Origin: an uncultured Lachnospiraceae bacterium
GTDB lineage: Bacteria; Bacillota; Clostridia; Lachnospirales; Lachnospiraceae
Assembly (NCBI GenBank): GCA_947631685.1
Contig: CANRMI010000014.1
Span: 1-63,922 of the forward strand
Length of the DNA stretch: 63,922 nucleotides
Direction: 5' to 3'
The notes below the pieces were generated by a model that worked only from the letters and a program-made list of their open reading frames with translations, did no database searches and was not told the DNA's origin. How positions within the stretch are numbered: position 1 is the stretch's first letter; the number at the start of each line of letters is the position of its first letter. Both the position numbers and the translations under genes were made by a program. Shown here piece by piece: positions 35,467-46,342 of this stretch.

Positions 35467-36594
35467 CTATTCGGCTCCCGCTTCTTCAAATACCGTACAG
35501 ATCTGAGAGGTCTGGCGGATACCGTTTTCGCCGTTTACCGCGACCTCTCCCCAATCCTCGGAAAGTACGCTGCCGTCCCATTCCACTGCCAGATCCAGAT
35601 ATTCCACGCCGCCGGAATTGCCTTTCCAGGACCAGGCCATGTATCCGATGCCCTTTTCTTCACAGTATTCCATCAAATAGGCTTCGTCCACATCCCCGTC
35701 GCTGTGGGTATATCCAAACTCTCCCACACAGACACAGAGGCCCTGATCCAGGGCATAGCCCAGGTTCTGCCGTATGGTTTCCTCGCTGGCCCCGGCGGTT
35801 CCGTACATGTGCACCGCAAACATCACATTGCCCAGAGGATCCGATTCCAGTACCGCCGCGCCTCCGTCGCCGATGCTGCGCCCGAACTGCCCCCAGCCGG
35901 AGCTGTCCACCAGGATCGTATGGGCCAGTCCCGCCTCCCTGAGCATGGGGATTGCCTCCGTATAGGCTTCCTCCCAGACTTTGGATTCGCTGTCCCCCTG
36001 CCATTCGTTGGCGATATTGACGATCACGTAGTCTTCCTGCCCGATCAGCGCGTCCTTGATGTCCACAAAATACTGGGCCGCTTTTAGCAGGGATTCCTTG
36101 TCCTTGTACCCTGTGGCGTCATGTACCTCCAGGATCACGATCATGTTCCGCTCCTTACAGAGGGAAATAATCTCTTCTACGGTTTCCATCGGAGTCCTGG
36201 TCCACTGCTCCCCGTCGGAGAGTACGATGCGGACGCAGTTGCTGCCCGTGGCGGCGATCCCGTCCAGCGCCGTCAGCAGCTTATCCGAAAACCAGGTATG
36301 GGAATGGTTGATTCCCCGCATGATAAAAGGATTGCCGTTGGCGTCATAGAGGGTGCTGCCCTCCACATAGAATCCCATCTGCTCCCGCAGGGCTTCCACG
36401 TCTATGTCGGGAACGCTCTCCGTTTCGGTTTCCACTGCAGCGGTCTCGGCAGCGGTCTCCTGCGGGGGGACGTTTTCCGATCCGCCGTTTTGGCCGGAAC
36501 CTGCGCACGCGGTAAGCAGCAGGCACAGGGCCGCGAGAAAGGCCAACCCTCTTCGATTCTGTCTTTTTGTTCTGTCATGTCGCATTTTTTTCAT
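35467..36594 (-). CDS. GH5 endo-beta-mannanase lipoprotein (GH5_8-like)
   Basis: 375 residues from ATG 36594 (AGGAAAAGGAAA before it); the longer frame needs a TTG at 36633. The lipobox is LLTAC with lipid Cys30, then a Glu/Thr-rich linker. The GH5 barrel shows GNPFIMRGINHSHTWF, acid/base Glu197 in VNIANEWQG, HMYGTAG, nucleophile Glu292 in CVGEFGYTHSDGD, and AWSWKGN. The pattern fits the GH5_8 mannanases. With the lipid-anchored esterase it forms a two-gene surface unit convergent to the cytoplasmic GH26 gene. Confidence 0.92.
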   Translation of the reverse strand: MKKMRHDRTKRQNRRGLAFLAALCLLLTACAGSGQNGGSENVPPQETAAETAAVETETESVPDIDVEALREQMGFYVEGSTLYDANGNPFIMRGINHSHTWFSDKLLTALDGIAATGSNCVRIVLSDGEQWTRTPMETVEEIISLCKERNMIVILEVHDATGYKDKESLLKAAQYFVDIKDALIGQEDYVIVNIANEWQGDSESKVWEEAYTEAIPMLREAGLAHTILVDSSGWGQFGRSIGDGGAAVLESDPLGNVMFAVHMYGTAGASEETIRQNLGYALDQGLCVCVGEFGYTHSDGDVDEAYLMEYCEEKGIGYMAWSWKGNSGGVEYLDLAVEWDGSVLSEDWGEVAVNGENGIRQTSQICTVFEEAGAE

Positions 36595-36634
36595 TTTTCC
36601 TTTTCCTGCTTTCTGATTTGTGATATACTCCAAT

Positions 36635-36654
36635 TTGCCGTAGGCAATACGGCA
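36635..36654. promoter_or_regulatory. Nested inverted repeats between GH5 and MATE genes
   Basis: TTGCC-GTA-GGCAA and TGCCGT-7 bases-ACGGCA overlap in this short divergent gap. They cover the likely -35 region of the GH5 unit (GTATTG, 17 bases, TATATC). An operator is possible; the promoter is weak. Confidence 0.35.
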
Positions 36655-36705
36655 CCTTCATCATACTGCACTTTATTACATAGAAAGAAAGGCAAGTGCC
36701 ATTCC

Positions 36706-38049
36706 ATGAAAACTCTCACAGAAGGAAAACCCATAAAACTGATTCTGCTTTTTGCCGTCCCTTTGTTTGTGGGACAGCTTTTCAACCTCTTTTACAGTCT
36801 GGTGGACACCCGTATCGTAGGCTCCACACTGGGAACGGACGCGCTGGCTGCCGTGGGCGCCACCACCACCGTCAGCGACATGCTGACCGGTCTGTTAAAC
36901 GGCTTTTCCAACGGCTGCGCCATCGTGATCGCCACCTGTTTCGGCGCCTCCAATATGACGGATATGAAAAAGGCCCTGGGCGGCACTGTGGTTCTAAGCT
37001 TAGGTCTTTCTTTGTCCGTGAGCGCCCTCTGTCTGCTGTTCCTGAATCCGCTTTTGGGTTTCATGCATGTGGAAGCTAAAATTTTCCCCGATTCCCGCGC
37101 CTATCTGGGCATCATACTGGCGGGGCTTGCCGCTTCCACCCTCTACAACATGTGCGCCGCCGTCCTGCGGGCGATTGGAGATTCCTTTACTCCCCTGCTT
37201 TTTCTCATACTGGCTTCGCTTTTAAATATTTTCCTGGACTACGGCTTCATCCTGTTTCTGCGCATGGGCGTGGGAGGAGCCGCGCTGGCGACCGTCATCT
37301 CCCAGATACTTTCCGCTCTGCTCTGTTTACTGTATATGCGGAAAAAATATCCCATGCTGGCGCTTTCCAAAAAAGACTGGGCTGTGGAGCGGGAAACTTA
37401 CCGCAAGCTCTTCGCCACGGGCATATCCATGGCCTTCATGGTATCCTTTGTCAATCTGGGGACCGTGGCCTTACAGACCGCTATCAATACCCTGGGCAGA
37501 AATATCATCGTGGCCCATACCGCCGCCCGCAAGATCACTTCCGTCTTTATGCTGCCCTTCTCCGTACTGGGCACCACCCTGGCCACCTACTGCGGCCAGA
37601 ATCTGGGGGCCGGTAAATACGGGCGCTTACGGGAAGGCATCCGGGACACCGTACTGGTCACTTTTCTCTGGTGCCTGGGCGTCATCCTTGCCGCCAACAC
37701 CATATCTCCGCTTCTGATCCGGCTGGTCACCGCCTCTTCAGAGCCGGAGATCATCTCCACCGCCACTCTCTATCTGCGGGTGAATACGGCCTTTTATTTC
37801 GTCCCTGCCGTTATCTGTCTGTTCCGCAACAGTATGCAGGGCTTCGGTGACAGCAGGACACCTATCTTCTCCAGCTCCTTAGAGCTGATCGGGAAGATCC
37901 TCGTGGCCTTTTTCCTGGCTCCCGCCATAGGGTACGCCGGCATTATCGCCGCGGAACCCATCGTATGGTTTGTCATGGTGATCCCGCTCATCATCAGTAT
38001 GCTGCGCAATCCTCTCTTAAAGGCGGACGCCAATTCTACTGCAGCTTAA
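36706..38049 (+). CDS. MATE family efflux transporter
   Basis: 447 residues from ATG 36706, behind AGAAAGG. The open frame continues upstream to 36121, but that part is antisense to GH5 and lacks MATE sequence. Twelve membrane segments in two MatE repeats start [21 protein letters not shown], with [19 protein letters not shown] and the second repeat [15 protein letters not shown] region ([19 protein letters not shown]). MATE proteins expel drugs or metabolites using Na+ or H+. The end overlaps the chemotaxis gene by 14 bases in convergent orientation. Confidence 0.92.
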   Translation: MKTLTEGKPIKLILLFAVPLFVGQLFNLFYSLVDTRIVGSTLGTDALAAVGATTTVSDMLTGLLNGFSNGCAIVIATCFGASNMTDMKKALGGTVVLSLGLSLSVSALCLLFLNPLLGFMHVEAKIFPDSRAYLGIILAGLAASTLYNMCAAVLRAIGDSFTPLLFLILASLLNIFLDYGFILFLRMGVGGAALATVISQILSALLCLLYMRKKYPMLALSKKDWAVERETYRKLFATGISMAFMVSFVNLGTVALQTAINTLGRNIIVAHTAARKITSVFMLPFSVLGTTLATYCGQNLGAGKYGRLREGIRDTVLVTFLWCLGVILAANTISPLLIRLVTASSEPEIISTATLYLRVNTAFYFVPAVICLFRNSMQGFGDSRTPIFSSSLELIGKILVAFFLAPAIGYAGIIAAEPIVWFVMVIPLIISMLRNPLLKADANSTAA

Positions 38050-39763
38050 ACTTACCTACCTCTTCATTCAGTCGGATGGCCACATCCATATTGGTATTGG
38101 CTTCCTGGCCGATACTGCCCACATTGGCTGTGAGATCCACCGCCATCTGCGCCACATAGGCCACGCCTTTGGCGCTTTCCTCCACCGCCAGGTTCACGTC
38201 CTCCACGGCTACCTTGATACTGTCTATATTCTCTCTCAAATGCTCGCTTTCATTGGCGAAATCCTGCATTCTCTTGTTCATATCGCCCACGTCGGTACGG
38301 TAATCCCTGCTGGTGGACAACAGCTTCTCATAGCCCTGCATGGCAGTTTCATCCAGAAAGGCCAGCATTTCTTCCGCTTTCATGGCCAGTTCGTTCACCG
38401 CTTCCACCACTTCCGCGCTCACCTGCTGGATCTGGATCGCCGCCTCCGCGGAATTGGAAGCCAGCTTCCCGATCTCGTCGGCTACCACCACGAAGCCCTT
38501 GCCCGCTTCGCCGGCTCTGGCCGCTTCGATACTGGCATTTAAAGCCAGCAGATTGGTCTGGTCCGTAATGTTGATGATGTTGTCCGTCAGGCCGCTGATC
38601 TCTTCCACCGCCTTGGAGCGGAGGATCTTTTCGTTGACGGCTTCCGCCATTTCCCTCGCCAGTACTCTGGCCCTCTCCTGCTCGGTCCCGGCGTTTTTAT
38701 AGACCTCTTCCGCCTTCTTCATGGTATCCGCGGAAGAGTTTTTCCCCTCCACGGCCCTTTCGGATATTTCCCCGATCTCATTGTATATGTTCTGGATGGA
38801 TTCGTTGACCTGTCCCAAAGACGCGTTGGTCTCCTCCATGGCCGCGCTCATTTCCTCCATGGTGGCCGATATGTCCGTAATGCTGCCGGAAGCGCTGGAG
38901 AGACTGGATACCACGCTCTTGGCCGAGCCGTTGATTTGACCGGCATTGTCCGCGATCTTTAACATGATGCCACGGATGTGCTCCAGCAGTCCGTTTACAT
39001 TCCCGGCGATCAGCTCCATTTCGTCTCCGGAGCGGATCTCCAGCTTTTTCGTCAGATCCCCTTCGCTGTGGACAATATCATAGATCTTGGTATCCACCGT
39101 CCGCAGGCTCTTCAAGATGCTCATCACCACAATATTCAAAACCAGGATGGCCACAACCAGGCAGATCAGGGAAATGATGATGGTCTGCACCAGCACAGCC
39201 GTAAGCCTTGCCGATACGCCGGAAGCGTCATAGTCGCTGCCCAGCACCCCCACAACCTTCCCGGAGGAGTCCTTGACCGGCTTGTAGACGGAGATCAGAT
39301 CCCCATCTTCCGTGGAGTCGATATAGTCCTGCACATAGGCATTTCCCGCGAATACATCCGCCAGCTCCTCATAGGATTCCTCAAATTCTTCTCCCAGCTT
39401 CCTGTGTCCCTGCGTTGCGTCCGTATCCACCCCGTAATATACCTTGGATCCGTCCGTATAGAGCAGGTACAGAAAGGCGATCCCGCAGTCCTCCTGGGCG
39501 GTACGCATGGCGGTAAGCAGGGTTTGGTAAGCTTCTCCCTCTTCCTCCCCGGAGGCTATCAGTTCCGCCGCCAAGTCTCCGTCAATGACATCCACCGCGA
39601 TGGACGAGGCCATGTCCGCCTCCTCCACTCCCATGGCGATAAAGCCGGAGGCTGTCCGTTTGTAGGAGTTGATTCCCAGCGCCAGGCACAGCGCAATGAT
39701 GATCATGCTGGCAGGAATTAAGATCTTCATGGTGATACTCAGTCTTCTTGTTTTCTGTTTCAT
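38036..39763 (-). CDS. Methyl-accepting chemotaxis protein
   Basis: 575 residues from ATG 39763. Layout: membrane helix, extracellular Cache-type sensor (to about residue 185, ending [14 protein letters not shown]), second helix, HAMP, long coiled coil and signalling domain with the hairpin tip [21 protein letters not shown]. It lies 25 bases after the hybrid kinase gene and is likely the last gene of the signalling operon. No flagellar or che genes are in the window, so it may work with chemotaxis proteins encoded elsewhere or in another signalling role. Confidence 0.93.
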   Translation of the reverse strand: MKQKTRRLSITMKILIPASMIIIALCLALGINSYKRTASGFIAMGVEEADMASSIAVDVIDGDLAAELIASGEEEGEAYQTLLTAMRTAQEDCGIAFLYLLYTDGSKVYYGVDTDATQGHRKLGEEFEESYEELADVFAGNAYVQDYIDSTEDGDLISVYKPVKDSSGKVVGVLGSDYDASGVSARLTAVLVQTIIISLICLVVAILVLNIVVMSILKSLRTVDTKIYDIVHSEGDLTKKLEIRSGDEMELIAGNVNGLLEHIRGIMLKIADNAGQINGSAKSVVSSLSSASGSITDISATMEEMSAAMEETNASLGQVNESIQNIYNEIGEISERAVEGKNSSADTMKKAEEVYKNAGTEQERARVLAREMAEAVNEKILRSKAVEEISGLTDNIINITDQTNLLALNASIEAARAGEAGKGFVVVADEIGKLASNSAEAAIQIQQVSAEVVEAVNELAMKAEEMLAFLDETAMQGYEKLLSTSRDYRTDVGDMNKRMQDFANESEHLRENIDSIKVAVEDVNLAVEESAKGVAYVAQMAVDLTANVGSIGQEANTNMDVAIRLNEEVGKFKLQ

Positions 39764-39788
39764 TCTTTCATTCCCCTTTTTGCCCACA

Positions 39789-41903
39789 TCAGGCTTTTCC
39801 CGATACCTGCGCAAGCTGAATCTTATTTAACAGTTCCTTTACATTGATGGGCTTGGCGATAAAATCGTCCATACCGCTTGCAAACGCTTTCTCTTTATCT
39901 TCCTGCTGGGTATTGGCCGTACTGGCAAATATCTTCACCGTGGCGGCATCGGGACGATCCAGAGCCCGGATGGCTTTCGTGGCTTCAAAGCCGTTCATCT
40001 TCGGCATGAGCAGATCCATCAGGATGACGCCGTACTCTCCGGGCCTTGACGCGGCAAAGGTCTGAAACGCTTTCTGTCCGTCCGTCACATGCAACACCTC
40101 AAAGCCCTCCTCCTCCAGCACTTCCGCCAGGATCTCCCCGTTCAGTTCATTGTCCTCGGCCAGCAGGATGCGGGGCTTTTCCCGCAGGGTTTCCGCCATT
40201 TCCGTATGTTCCTCCAAAGCGGCTCTCTTCCCCGCGAAGCTGAAGGTAAATTCACTGCCCTCTCCCAGAGCGCTCTCCACCTGTAAGCTTCCGCCCATAC
40301 GCTCCGCTAAAAGGGAGCAGATCGCCAGTCCCAGTCCGGTTCCCTGGTTCCCCTGGGAGACGGTTTCCCGCTCCTGTGTGAAAGGCGTAAAGATCTTCTT
40401 GCGGAATTCCTCGCTGATTCCCCGTCCGGTATCCTTTACCCGCACCGTGGTCATCACCTTCTCGCCGCTTTCCTTCTGTTCGGCCGTTACGGTGACACTG
40501 CCCCCTCTGCGGGTATATTTGCAGGCGTTGTCCAAAAGGTTCAGCAGTACCTGCTGGATTCTGACCGCGTCTCCCGTTACGCACTGACAGGGCAGGTCCG
40601 CTTCCATGCGGAAAGTGAGTCCGGCTTCCTCCATATTGTTTCTTTCCACGGAGTCCACGGTGGCAAAAAGCAGCTTTAAGTCCACGGGCTTCTGCTCCAA
40701 TTCCATCTTTTCGCTCTGGAGGTGGGACATATCCAGGATATTGTCCAGCAGCGAGCGCAGATACTGGGTAACGGTATAGGACTGCCGCAGATATTCCCTC
40801 ATTTTTTCCTCATCATCCACATTCCGGGACATCAGGTAATTTAAGCTTACAAGACCGTTTAGCGGTGTGCGGATCTCATGGCTCATGGAGGAGAGGAAAT
40901 CCCCCTTTGCCTTGGCGTCCGCTCCCGCCTTAATGGCACGAAACCTGAAAAAGATACTCATATACACCAGTCCGGTGATCAGCAGCGCCGCGATCACCAG
41001 CAGGATCACGGAATAGCGGTACTGATAGAGAAAATCGGAAAAAGAATACTCATACATATTTTCCAGGGTGGAGGTAATGATATAGGAGCCCACTTCCCCG
41101 CTGCTCATCTGTCCGATGGTCTTGTTGATAATGGAGATGACCAGCTCCTTTTCCTCCAGCGCGGCACTGTCCTCCTGTCCTATGGGCACTACCGCGGAAA
41201 AGCACAGCTGATCCTGCATTTCCAGCATGGGTATGGCTATCAGATCGTGATAGATAGGTTTATAGAGCCAGTGTTCCGCCACATACTGATTCTGGATCAA
41301 CAGATCCGCCTCGCCTTTGCTGACCGCGTCCAGGCAGTCCTCAATGCTGTCGTAATCCACCAGCGTAAAATTGGGATACTGGTCGCCGATCACTTTCTTA
41401 ATGGTCTGGGAACCGGTGGAGATCGCTGCGGTATAATGGGCATTCGATTCAAACCGCATGGAATCCCTGGCCACGATGACTTTCCTGCTGGACAGATACG
41501 GATCGCTGATCAGAATCCCTCTCGCCTTCTGATTTTCCTTGTTATATTCCACACTGGTCACAAGGTCAAACCCTTCCGTCTGCAGATAATCGTAAGTAAT
41601 ATCCCCTAAGGGAAGCGGCACATACTCAAAGCGCAGCCCGCTGAGCTCGGCAATCCTGTCAAATATCAGTCTGGAAGTCCCTGCCAGCTCCCCATCCTTT
41701 CCCTGAAAGGAAACGGGTATCCTGTCGCAGACATACCCCACTTTCAGAGTCTTCCCTTCCGCGATATATGCCAGCTCTTCCTCCGTAAAAGGACTTTCCT
41801 GATTTTCCCCTTCCTCCGCATATACGGTCAGCCCCATGAGGCTTCCCAAAAGTCCTACGGCCATACAGGCCGCCGCCAGTCTGACCAAACCCCTGTTTTT
41901 CAC
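39789..41903 (-). CDS. Hybrid histidine kinase with SBP_bac_3 sensor domain
   Basis: 704 residues from GTG 41903, which has AGGTGG 7 bases before it; the GTG at 41921 overlaps that site. Order: signal/anchor helix, periplasmic SBP_bac_3 domain (about 35-270: [29 protein letters not shown]), second membrane helix (about 285-310), HisKA with the His in [13 protein letters not shown], HATPase ([20 protein letters not shown]), and a receiver with [10 protein letters not shown] and the Asp in [13 protein letters not shown]. There is no DNA-binding output, so phosphate must pass on to another protein. It resembles BvgS/EvgS-type sensors. Confidence 0.93.
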   Translation of the reverse strand: MKNRGLVRLAAACMAVGLLGSLMGLTVYAEEGENQESPFTEEELAYIAEGKTLKVGYVCDRIPVSFQGKDGELAGTSRLIFDRIAELSGLRFEYVPLPLGDITYDYLQTEGFDLVTSVEYNKENQKARGILISDPYLSSRKVIVARDSMRFESNAHYTAAISTGSQTIKKVIGDQYPNFTLVDYDSIEDCLDAVSKGEADLLIQNQYVAEHWLYKPIYHDLIAIPMLEMQDQLCFSAVVPIGQEDSAALEEKELVISIINKTIGQMSSGEVGSYIITSTLENMYEYSFSDFLYQYRYSVILLVIAALLITGLVYMSIFFRFRAIKAGADAKAKGDFLSSMSHEIRTPLNGLVSLNYLMSRNVDDEEKMREYLRQSYTVTQYLRSLLDNILDMSHLQSEKMELEQKPVDLKLLFATVDSVERNNMEEAGLTFRMEADLPCQCVTGDAVRIQQVLLNLLDNACKYTRRGGSVTVTAEQKESGEKVMTTVRVKDTGRGISEEFRKKIFTPFTQERETVSQGNQGTGLGLAICSLLAERMGGSLQVESALGEGSEFTFSFAGKRAALEEHTEMAETLREKPRILLAEDNELNGEILAEVLEEEGFEVLHVTDGQKAFQTFAASRPGEYGVILMDLLMPKMNGFEATKAIRALDRPDAATVKIFASTANTQQEDKEKAFASGMDDFIAKPINVKELLNKIQLAQVSGKA

Positions 41904-41954
41904 GTTTTTTCCACCTTTCACAGCTCACGTTCTTCTGTATGATCCATTGATCCG

Positions 41955-43226
41955 TTAAAACCCGTCCGTCCCGTATCTGTCCGTCTCTTCCAGCCGGTAC
42001 TGGTCCATCAGCCGTACACAGCCGGCCACATCCGTTTTCCCACGGAAGAGCTCCTCCAGTGCCCGGACCATATCCTCCGCGTTGTAGCCCACCACCTTGG
42101 AAGCCACAACGGAAACCCGCTCCCGCTCCTGAATGGAAGACCGGGCATCCAGTACCATCTGGGACTGGATATTGGTGGTCTGGTTCTTAAAACAGTTTAC
42201 CGTGGAAATTCCCGCGAACGCCTCATTGTAATGCTCCGGCTTTGCGCAGAACTCCAGAAAATCCAGCGCCGCCTCCAGGTTCTCACTGTCCTTGTTCACC
42301 ATCATCATATTCAGGTTGCCGCCCTCGTAGGTGCCCTCCTCTGCCGTATTCATAAATATGGGCATCACCGCGAAGTCCTCCCTGCCGTAGGTCTGTCCCG
42401 GTTCAAAATCCGTATAAAACCAGGTGTCCCAGATAAAGGTCATGACCGCCTCTCCGGAACCCAGCGCGGGACTGATGTCCGACCAGCCCACCTTCAGATA
42501 ATCCTCCCCAAACCAGCCGCTGCCCGCCGCGTCGGCAAGCCACTGCACCATATCCGTAACCTGGGGGATTTCGGCATACCCGATCTCATTTTCATTGAGC
42601 TCCTCCAACAGCCGGGAATCATCCGCGAACACAGGATCCAGCCCAAACTGCACCATCCAGGAGCAGCCGTCCCCCGGCCAGCAGATGGGGGTATACCCCG
42701 CCTCCGTCAGAGCCTGGCAGAGCATATCAAATTCCGCCTGTGTGGAAGCCGGCTTCAGTCCCAGGCTGTCCAATATGGTTTTGTTGTAATAGCAGCCGGA
42801 AACGGAATTTTCCCAGAAAGGCAGTCCCAAAAGATTGCCCTCCCTGTCCTGGCAGTAGGATCTGGCACCCTCCGTCAGCTCCTCCACCCAGCTTTCGCCG
42901 TTCAGATAATAAAAGTACCGCGCGACGTCGAAGCGGCTTAGATCCGCGTTATGGAAATGCATCAGCACATCCGGCCCCTTCCCGTTCGCGAAGTCCTCCG
43001 CAGCGCATTCCTCGAACTCCTCATCTTCATAGGCGATGATCTCCAGCCTGTTCCCGGTAGCTTCCTCATACTGCTCAAAGATACTGGTCATATAGCTTTT
43101 TTCCAGATCGCTCTTCTTTCCCGTAATGGTCAGGGTGACTCTCCCTGCCGTTTCCCCCGTTCCACAGGCCGTCAGGGAAAGCAGCGCCACAAACGCAAGC
43201 AGGATGCCAAGACATCTTTTCCTCAA
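41955..43226 (-). CDS. Orphan solute-binding lipoprotein (SBP_bac_1)
   Basis: 423 residues beginning at a TTG that overlaps the upstream kinase stop (TTGA); AGGAGGGAG 7 bases before supports it and there is no nearby ATG. The lipobox is SLTACG. The binding fold shows GKGPDVLMHFHNADLSRFDV, GLPFWENSVSGCYYNKTILDSLG and GEAVMTFIWDTWFYTD. No permease genes are near. Sitting between two hybrid kinases, it could pass ligand information to one of them rather than feed transport; this is inference. Confidence 0.88.
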   Translation of the reverse strand: MRKRCLGILLAFVALLSLTACGTGETAGRVTLTITGKKSDLEKSYMTSIFEQYEEATGNRLEIIAYEDEEFEECAAEDFANGKGPDVLMHFHNADLSRFDVARYFYYLNGESWVEELTEGARSYCQDREGNLLGLPFWENSVSGCYYNKTILDSLGLKPASTQAEFDMLCQALTEAGYTPICWPGDGCSWMVQFGLDPVFADDSRLLEELNENEIGYAEIPQVTDMVQWLADAAGSGWFGEDYLKVGWSDISPALGSGEAVMTFIWDTWFYTDFEPGQTYGREDFAVMPIFMNTAEEGTYEGGNLNMMMVNKDSENLEAALDFLEFCAKPEHYNEAFAGISTVNCFKNQTTNIQSQMVLDARSSIQERERVSVVASKVVGYNAEDMVRALEELFRGKTDVAGCVRLMDQYRLEETDRYGTDGF

Positions 43227-46219
43227 GACTGCGCTCCCTCCTCCTGTGTGTTTTCCGAAGCCGTCCTGTTCAACAGGTCGCCGATCATCTTTCTTACGGC
43301 TTCCATATCAATGGGCTTGGCCAGATGCCCGTCCATACCGGCATCCAGGGCGTTGCGCACGTCCTCCGCGAAAGTATTGGCCGTCATGGCCACAATGGGG
43401 ATCCGCGCTGCCAGGGGATGCCCGGAAGAACGGATGCGTCTGGTCGCCTCATACCCGTTCATGACCGGCATCTGTACATCCATCAGTATCATATCATAAT
43501 CGCCGGGAGCGGAAGCGGTAAACATTTCCACAGCCTCCGCGCCGTTTACTGCCAGATCGCAGCTGGCTCCCTCCAGATCCAGCATTTCCGTCAGGATCTC
43601 CGCGTTCAGTTCGTTGTCCTCCGCCACGAGGAAATGTCTTCCCTCCATGACGCGCATTTCCCCGGCTCCATTCTCCGTCAAAGCACCGCTTCCGTCCCCT
43701 GTCTGCTGTGTTTTGGCCTGCTGGGCGGTCAAGTCGGCGAACAGCGGTTTAATGGTCTGCCAGAACGTGGAAACGAAGAAGGGCTTGGACATAAAGGCGC
43801 TGATCCCCGCCGCTCTGGCCTCGTCTTCTATCTCGCTCCAGTCGTGGGAGGTCAGTACCAGGATCGGGACATGCTCCCCGATCTCCTCCCGGATCCGGCG
43901 GGCGGTTTCCACGCCGTTCAATCCCGGCATTTTCCAATCCAGTAAGATCACCTGGAATCCTTCTCCACGCCGCTCCGCGGATACCGCGGCTCTCACGGCG
44001 TCCTCTCCGTTCGTCACATAGAATACGTCCACGCCCGTATCGTGCATCATGGCCTTTACCGCCATGCAGACGTCCTCTTCGTCGTCCGCGATCAGCATAC
44101 GGGCGATCTTCTGCCCGATCAGGGCCTCCACCTTCTCCTGTTCGGGCAGCACAAAGGACAGCTCCACGGTAAAGGTACTCCCCTCTCCCGGCTTGCTTTC
44201 CACCTGTATGATACCGCCCATTAAATCTACCAGATTCTTGGTGATCGCCATGCCCAGCCCCGTTCCCTGCACCTTGTTGGTCACGGAACTGACCTCCCGG
44301 CTGAAAGGCATAAAGACATGCTTCTGAAATTCCTCGCTCATGCCTATGCCATTGTCCCGCACCTCAAAGCGCAGCTTCACGTACTGCTGGGAGTCCTCAA
44401 TGAGCGCGGACACCGTAAACAGGATATCTCCACCCTCCTGAGTGTACTTGACCGCATTGGAAAGAAGATTGAGCAGGATCTGATTCAGACGCAGCTTGTC
44501 CCCCACTACCTGCTCCGGCAGCACGCCGTGTACCTGGATCTTAAAGGTCTGGAACTTGGCCTTGGCCTGAGGCGTGATGATGATGCTTAACTCCTCTAAC
44601 AGCACCGGCAGACTGAAGCGCTCCACGTTCAGGGAAGTCTTGCCGCTCTCGATCTTGCTCATATCCAGCACATCATTGATCAGGCTCAGCAGATGGTGGC
44701 TGGAAGCCGTAATCTTGCGGGTATACTCCCGCACCTTATCCGGATGTTCCGCGTCCTTTTCCAGCAGCATGGAAAATCCCACAATGGCGTTCATGGGGGT
44801 ACGGATGTCATGGGACATATTGGAAAGGAAATTGCTTTTGGCCTCGTTGGCGCTCTTGGCCGCCGCCAGCGCTTCCTGCAGCTGCGTCGTCATCTGCTGA
44901 TCCTGGGTACGGTCGGAAAGCACCACAATATACTTGGTCAGATCCTGAATGTTCATGTGATACATCGTCATCCTGTACCAGCGGCGTTCCCCCGTATTCT
45001 GGTGCATGTACTCACACTCCCAGTACCTGCTTCCGTTTAAGGGAATCTCTTCCAGCTCCGCTTTGGGTATCACCACATTGTAGTTGACGGCGCACTTTTC
45101 CATGACACGAATATTTTCTTTGACTTCCTGCTGGGGAATCCCCAGCAGTCTTTCCACATTGGGACTGATGTAATCTACCCGCTGTTCCTCAATATCCAGC
45201 ATGATGAAAATATCGTCCACATTGTTGGAGAGCACATCGAACATGGACTCTCTGTACTGCAGCTCCATTCTGCTTCTGCGGTACTGCTTGCGGTTGCGCA
45301 GCAGAATGGGCATCAGCACCAGAATGCCCACCAAAAGAAAGATCACGACCAAAACCAGCATGGTGGTCTTCTGGACGGACAAAAATCCGGCGCTCACAAC
45401 GCTCTGGGGCACCACGCTTAACAGCATATACCCCTGATACCCCACCGGCTGGTATAAAATACAGTAATTTACATCTCCGATCTTACACTGAAAAAGTCCC
45501 GTTGTCCCGCTCTCCCAATCTTTCCTGATGCCGGCCAGCTCTTCTTCCTCCAGATTGGAAGCCGCCGTCAGATAGGAAAGATAATTGCCGAAGACGCTTC
45601 CCCCCGTCTGGGTGGAGAGCAGCACGCTGCCGTCACTGTGAATGACAAAGCATTTGGACTTTCCGGAAAAAGCATCCACCTTCAGGGAATTGGCTATATC
45701 CTCATTGGTGTAGCTGACGGCGACAGCCTCATAGGCAAAATTCCCATATTTCCCGGGCTGCGCAGGAACCGCGAAGACTGTGACGCCCTTCCCGTCCGGC
45801 AGGCTCTCTCCCACCATGACAGGTCCCTCTCCCGCCGCCAGAGCCGCCCTGACCTCTTCCATGTCCACGCCGTCCCTTAGGCCGTCCGGCGTCATGACAG
45901 AGCCGTCTCCCGCCAGGAAATAAAATTCCGAAAAGCCCCAGTATTCCTGCTCCCCGGCAATAAAATCAGCAATCTCCCCCTCTTCGGACTCCTCTTTGGA
46001 CAGCAGACTTTCCCAGCTTTCCAAAAGGCCCCAGTTACGCTCCATGAACGCAGTAAAAGAACGGTTCACCTGGCCGTAGATCTCTTCCAGATGATCCGTA
46101 CTGTCCTCGTATATCTTTTGGGAAATAAATTCAAAGTAAACGGCGCCTATCAAAACCGCTGCCGCGCCGATCACGCACAGCAAGACCGCCGGCCAGAATT
46201 TCCTAAGCTTTTCTTTCAT
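43223..46219 (-). CDS. Hybrid histidine kinase with Cache, PAS and two receivers
   Basis: 998 residues. Order: membrane helix (about 10-30), extracellular double-Cache-like sensor (about 35-275), second helix (about 280-305), PAS (about 320-445: VDYISPNVERLLGIPQQEV), HisKA with His in SNMSHDIRTPMNA, HATPase (LLNLLSNAVKYT; DNGIGMS; GTGLGMAI), receiver 1 (LIADDEEDV; Asp in LLDWKMPGLNG) and receiver 2 (VAEDNELN; Asp in LMDVQMPVMNG). Two receivers and no Hpt or output domain suggest a multistep relay. It is the first gene of the signalling operon behind a strong promoter. Confidence 0.94.
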   Translation of the reverse strand: MKEKLRKFWPAVLLCVIGAAAVLIGAVYFEFISQKIYEDSTDHLEEIYGQVNRSFTAFMERNWGLLESWESLLSKEESEEGEIADFIAGEQEYWGFSEFYFLAGDGSVMTPDGLRDGVDMEEVRAALAAGEGPVMVGESLPDGKGVTVFAVPAQPGKYGNFAYEAVAVSYTNEDIANSLKVDAFSGKSKCFVIHSDGSVLLSTQTGGSVFGNYLSYLTAASNLEEEELAGIRKDWESGTTGLFQCKIGDVNYCILYQPVGYQGYMLLSVVPQSVVSAGFLSVQKTTMLVLVVIFLLVGILVLMPILLRNRKQYRRSRMELQYRESMFDVLSNNVDDIFIMLDIEEQRVDYISPNVERLLGIPQQEVKENIRVMEKCAVNYNVVIPKAELEEIPLNGSRYWECEYMHQNTGERRWYRMTMYHMNIQDLTKYIVVLSDRTQDQQMTTQLQEALAAAKSANEAKSNFLSNMSHDIRTPMNAIVGFSMLLEKDAEHPDKVREYTRKITASSHHLLSLINDVLDMSKIESGKTSLNVERFSLPVLLEELSIIITPQAKAKFQTFKIQVHGVLPEQVVGDKLRLNQILLNLLSNAVKYTQEGGDILFTVSALIEDSQQYVKLRFEVRDNGIGMSEEFQKHVFMPFSREVSSVTNKVQGTGLGMAITKNLVDLMGGIIQVESKPGEGSTFTVELSFVLPEQEKVEALIGQKIARMLIADDEEDVCMAVKAMMHDTGVDVFYVTNGEDAVRAAVSAERRGEGFQVILLDWKMPGLNGVETARRIREEIGEHVPILVLTSHDWSEIEDEARAAGISAFMSKPFFVSTFWQTIKPLFADLTAQQAKTQQTGDGSGALTENGAGEMRVMEGRHFLVAEDNELNAEILTEMLDLEGASCDLAVNGAEAVEMFTASAPGDYDMILMDVQMPVMNGYEATRRIRSSGHPLAARIPIVAMTANTFAEDVRNALDAGMDGHLAKPIDMEAVRKMIGDLLNRTASENTQEEGAQS

Positions 46220-46281
46220 GAAAATACCCGCGCTCCTCAGCTTTCACAAGGATTATCATTTGCAGATAACACATCCTTTCT

Positions 46282-46310
46282 ATTATACCATAAAGCGCGG
46301 GATAAATCAA
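46282..46310 (-). promoter_or_regulatory. Strong promoter of the kinase operon
   Basis: Minus-strand -35 TTGATT (46305-46310), a 17-base spacer and a perfect -10 TATAAT (46282-46287) lie 62 bases before the kinase start. Confidence 0.8.
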
Positions 46311-46342
46311 TTTTCAGTGTAGAAAAAATCATAAAATAAGCA

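Noticed and set aside
36121..36705. Upstream extension of the plus-strand MATE frame (585 bases)
   Set aside because: It is antisense to the GH5 gene and has no MATE-like sequence; the family start and ribosome site are at 36706.
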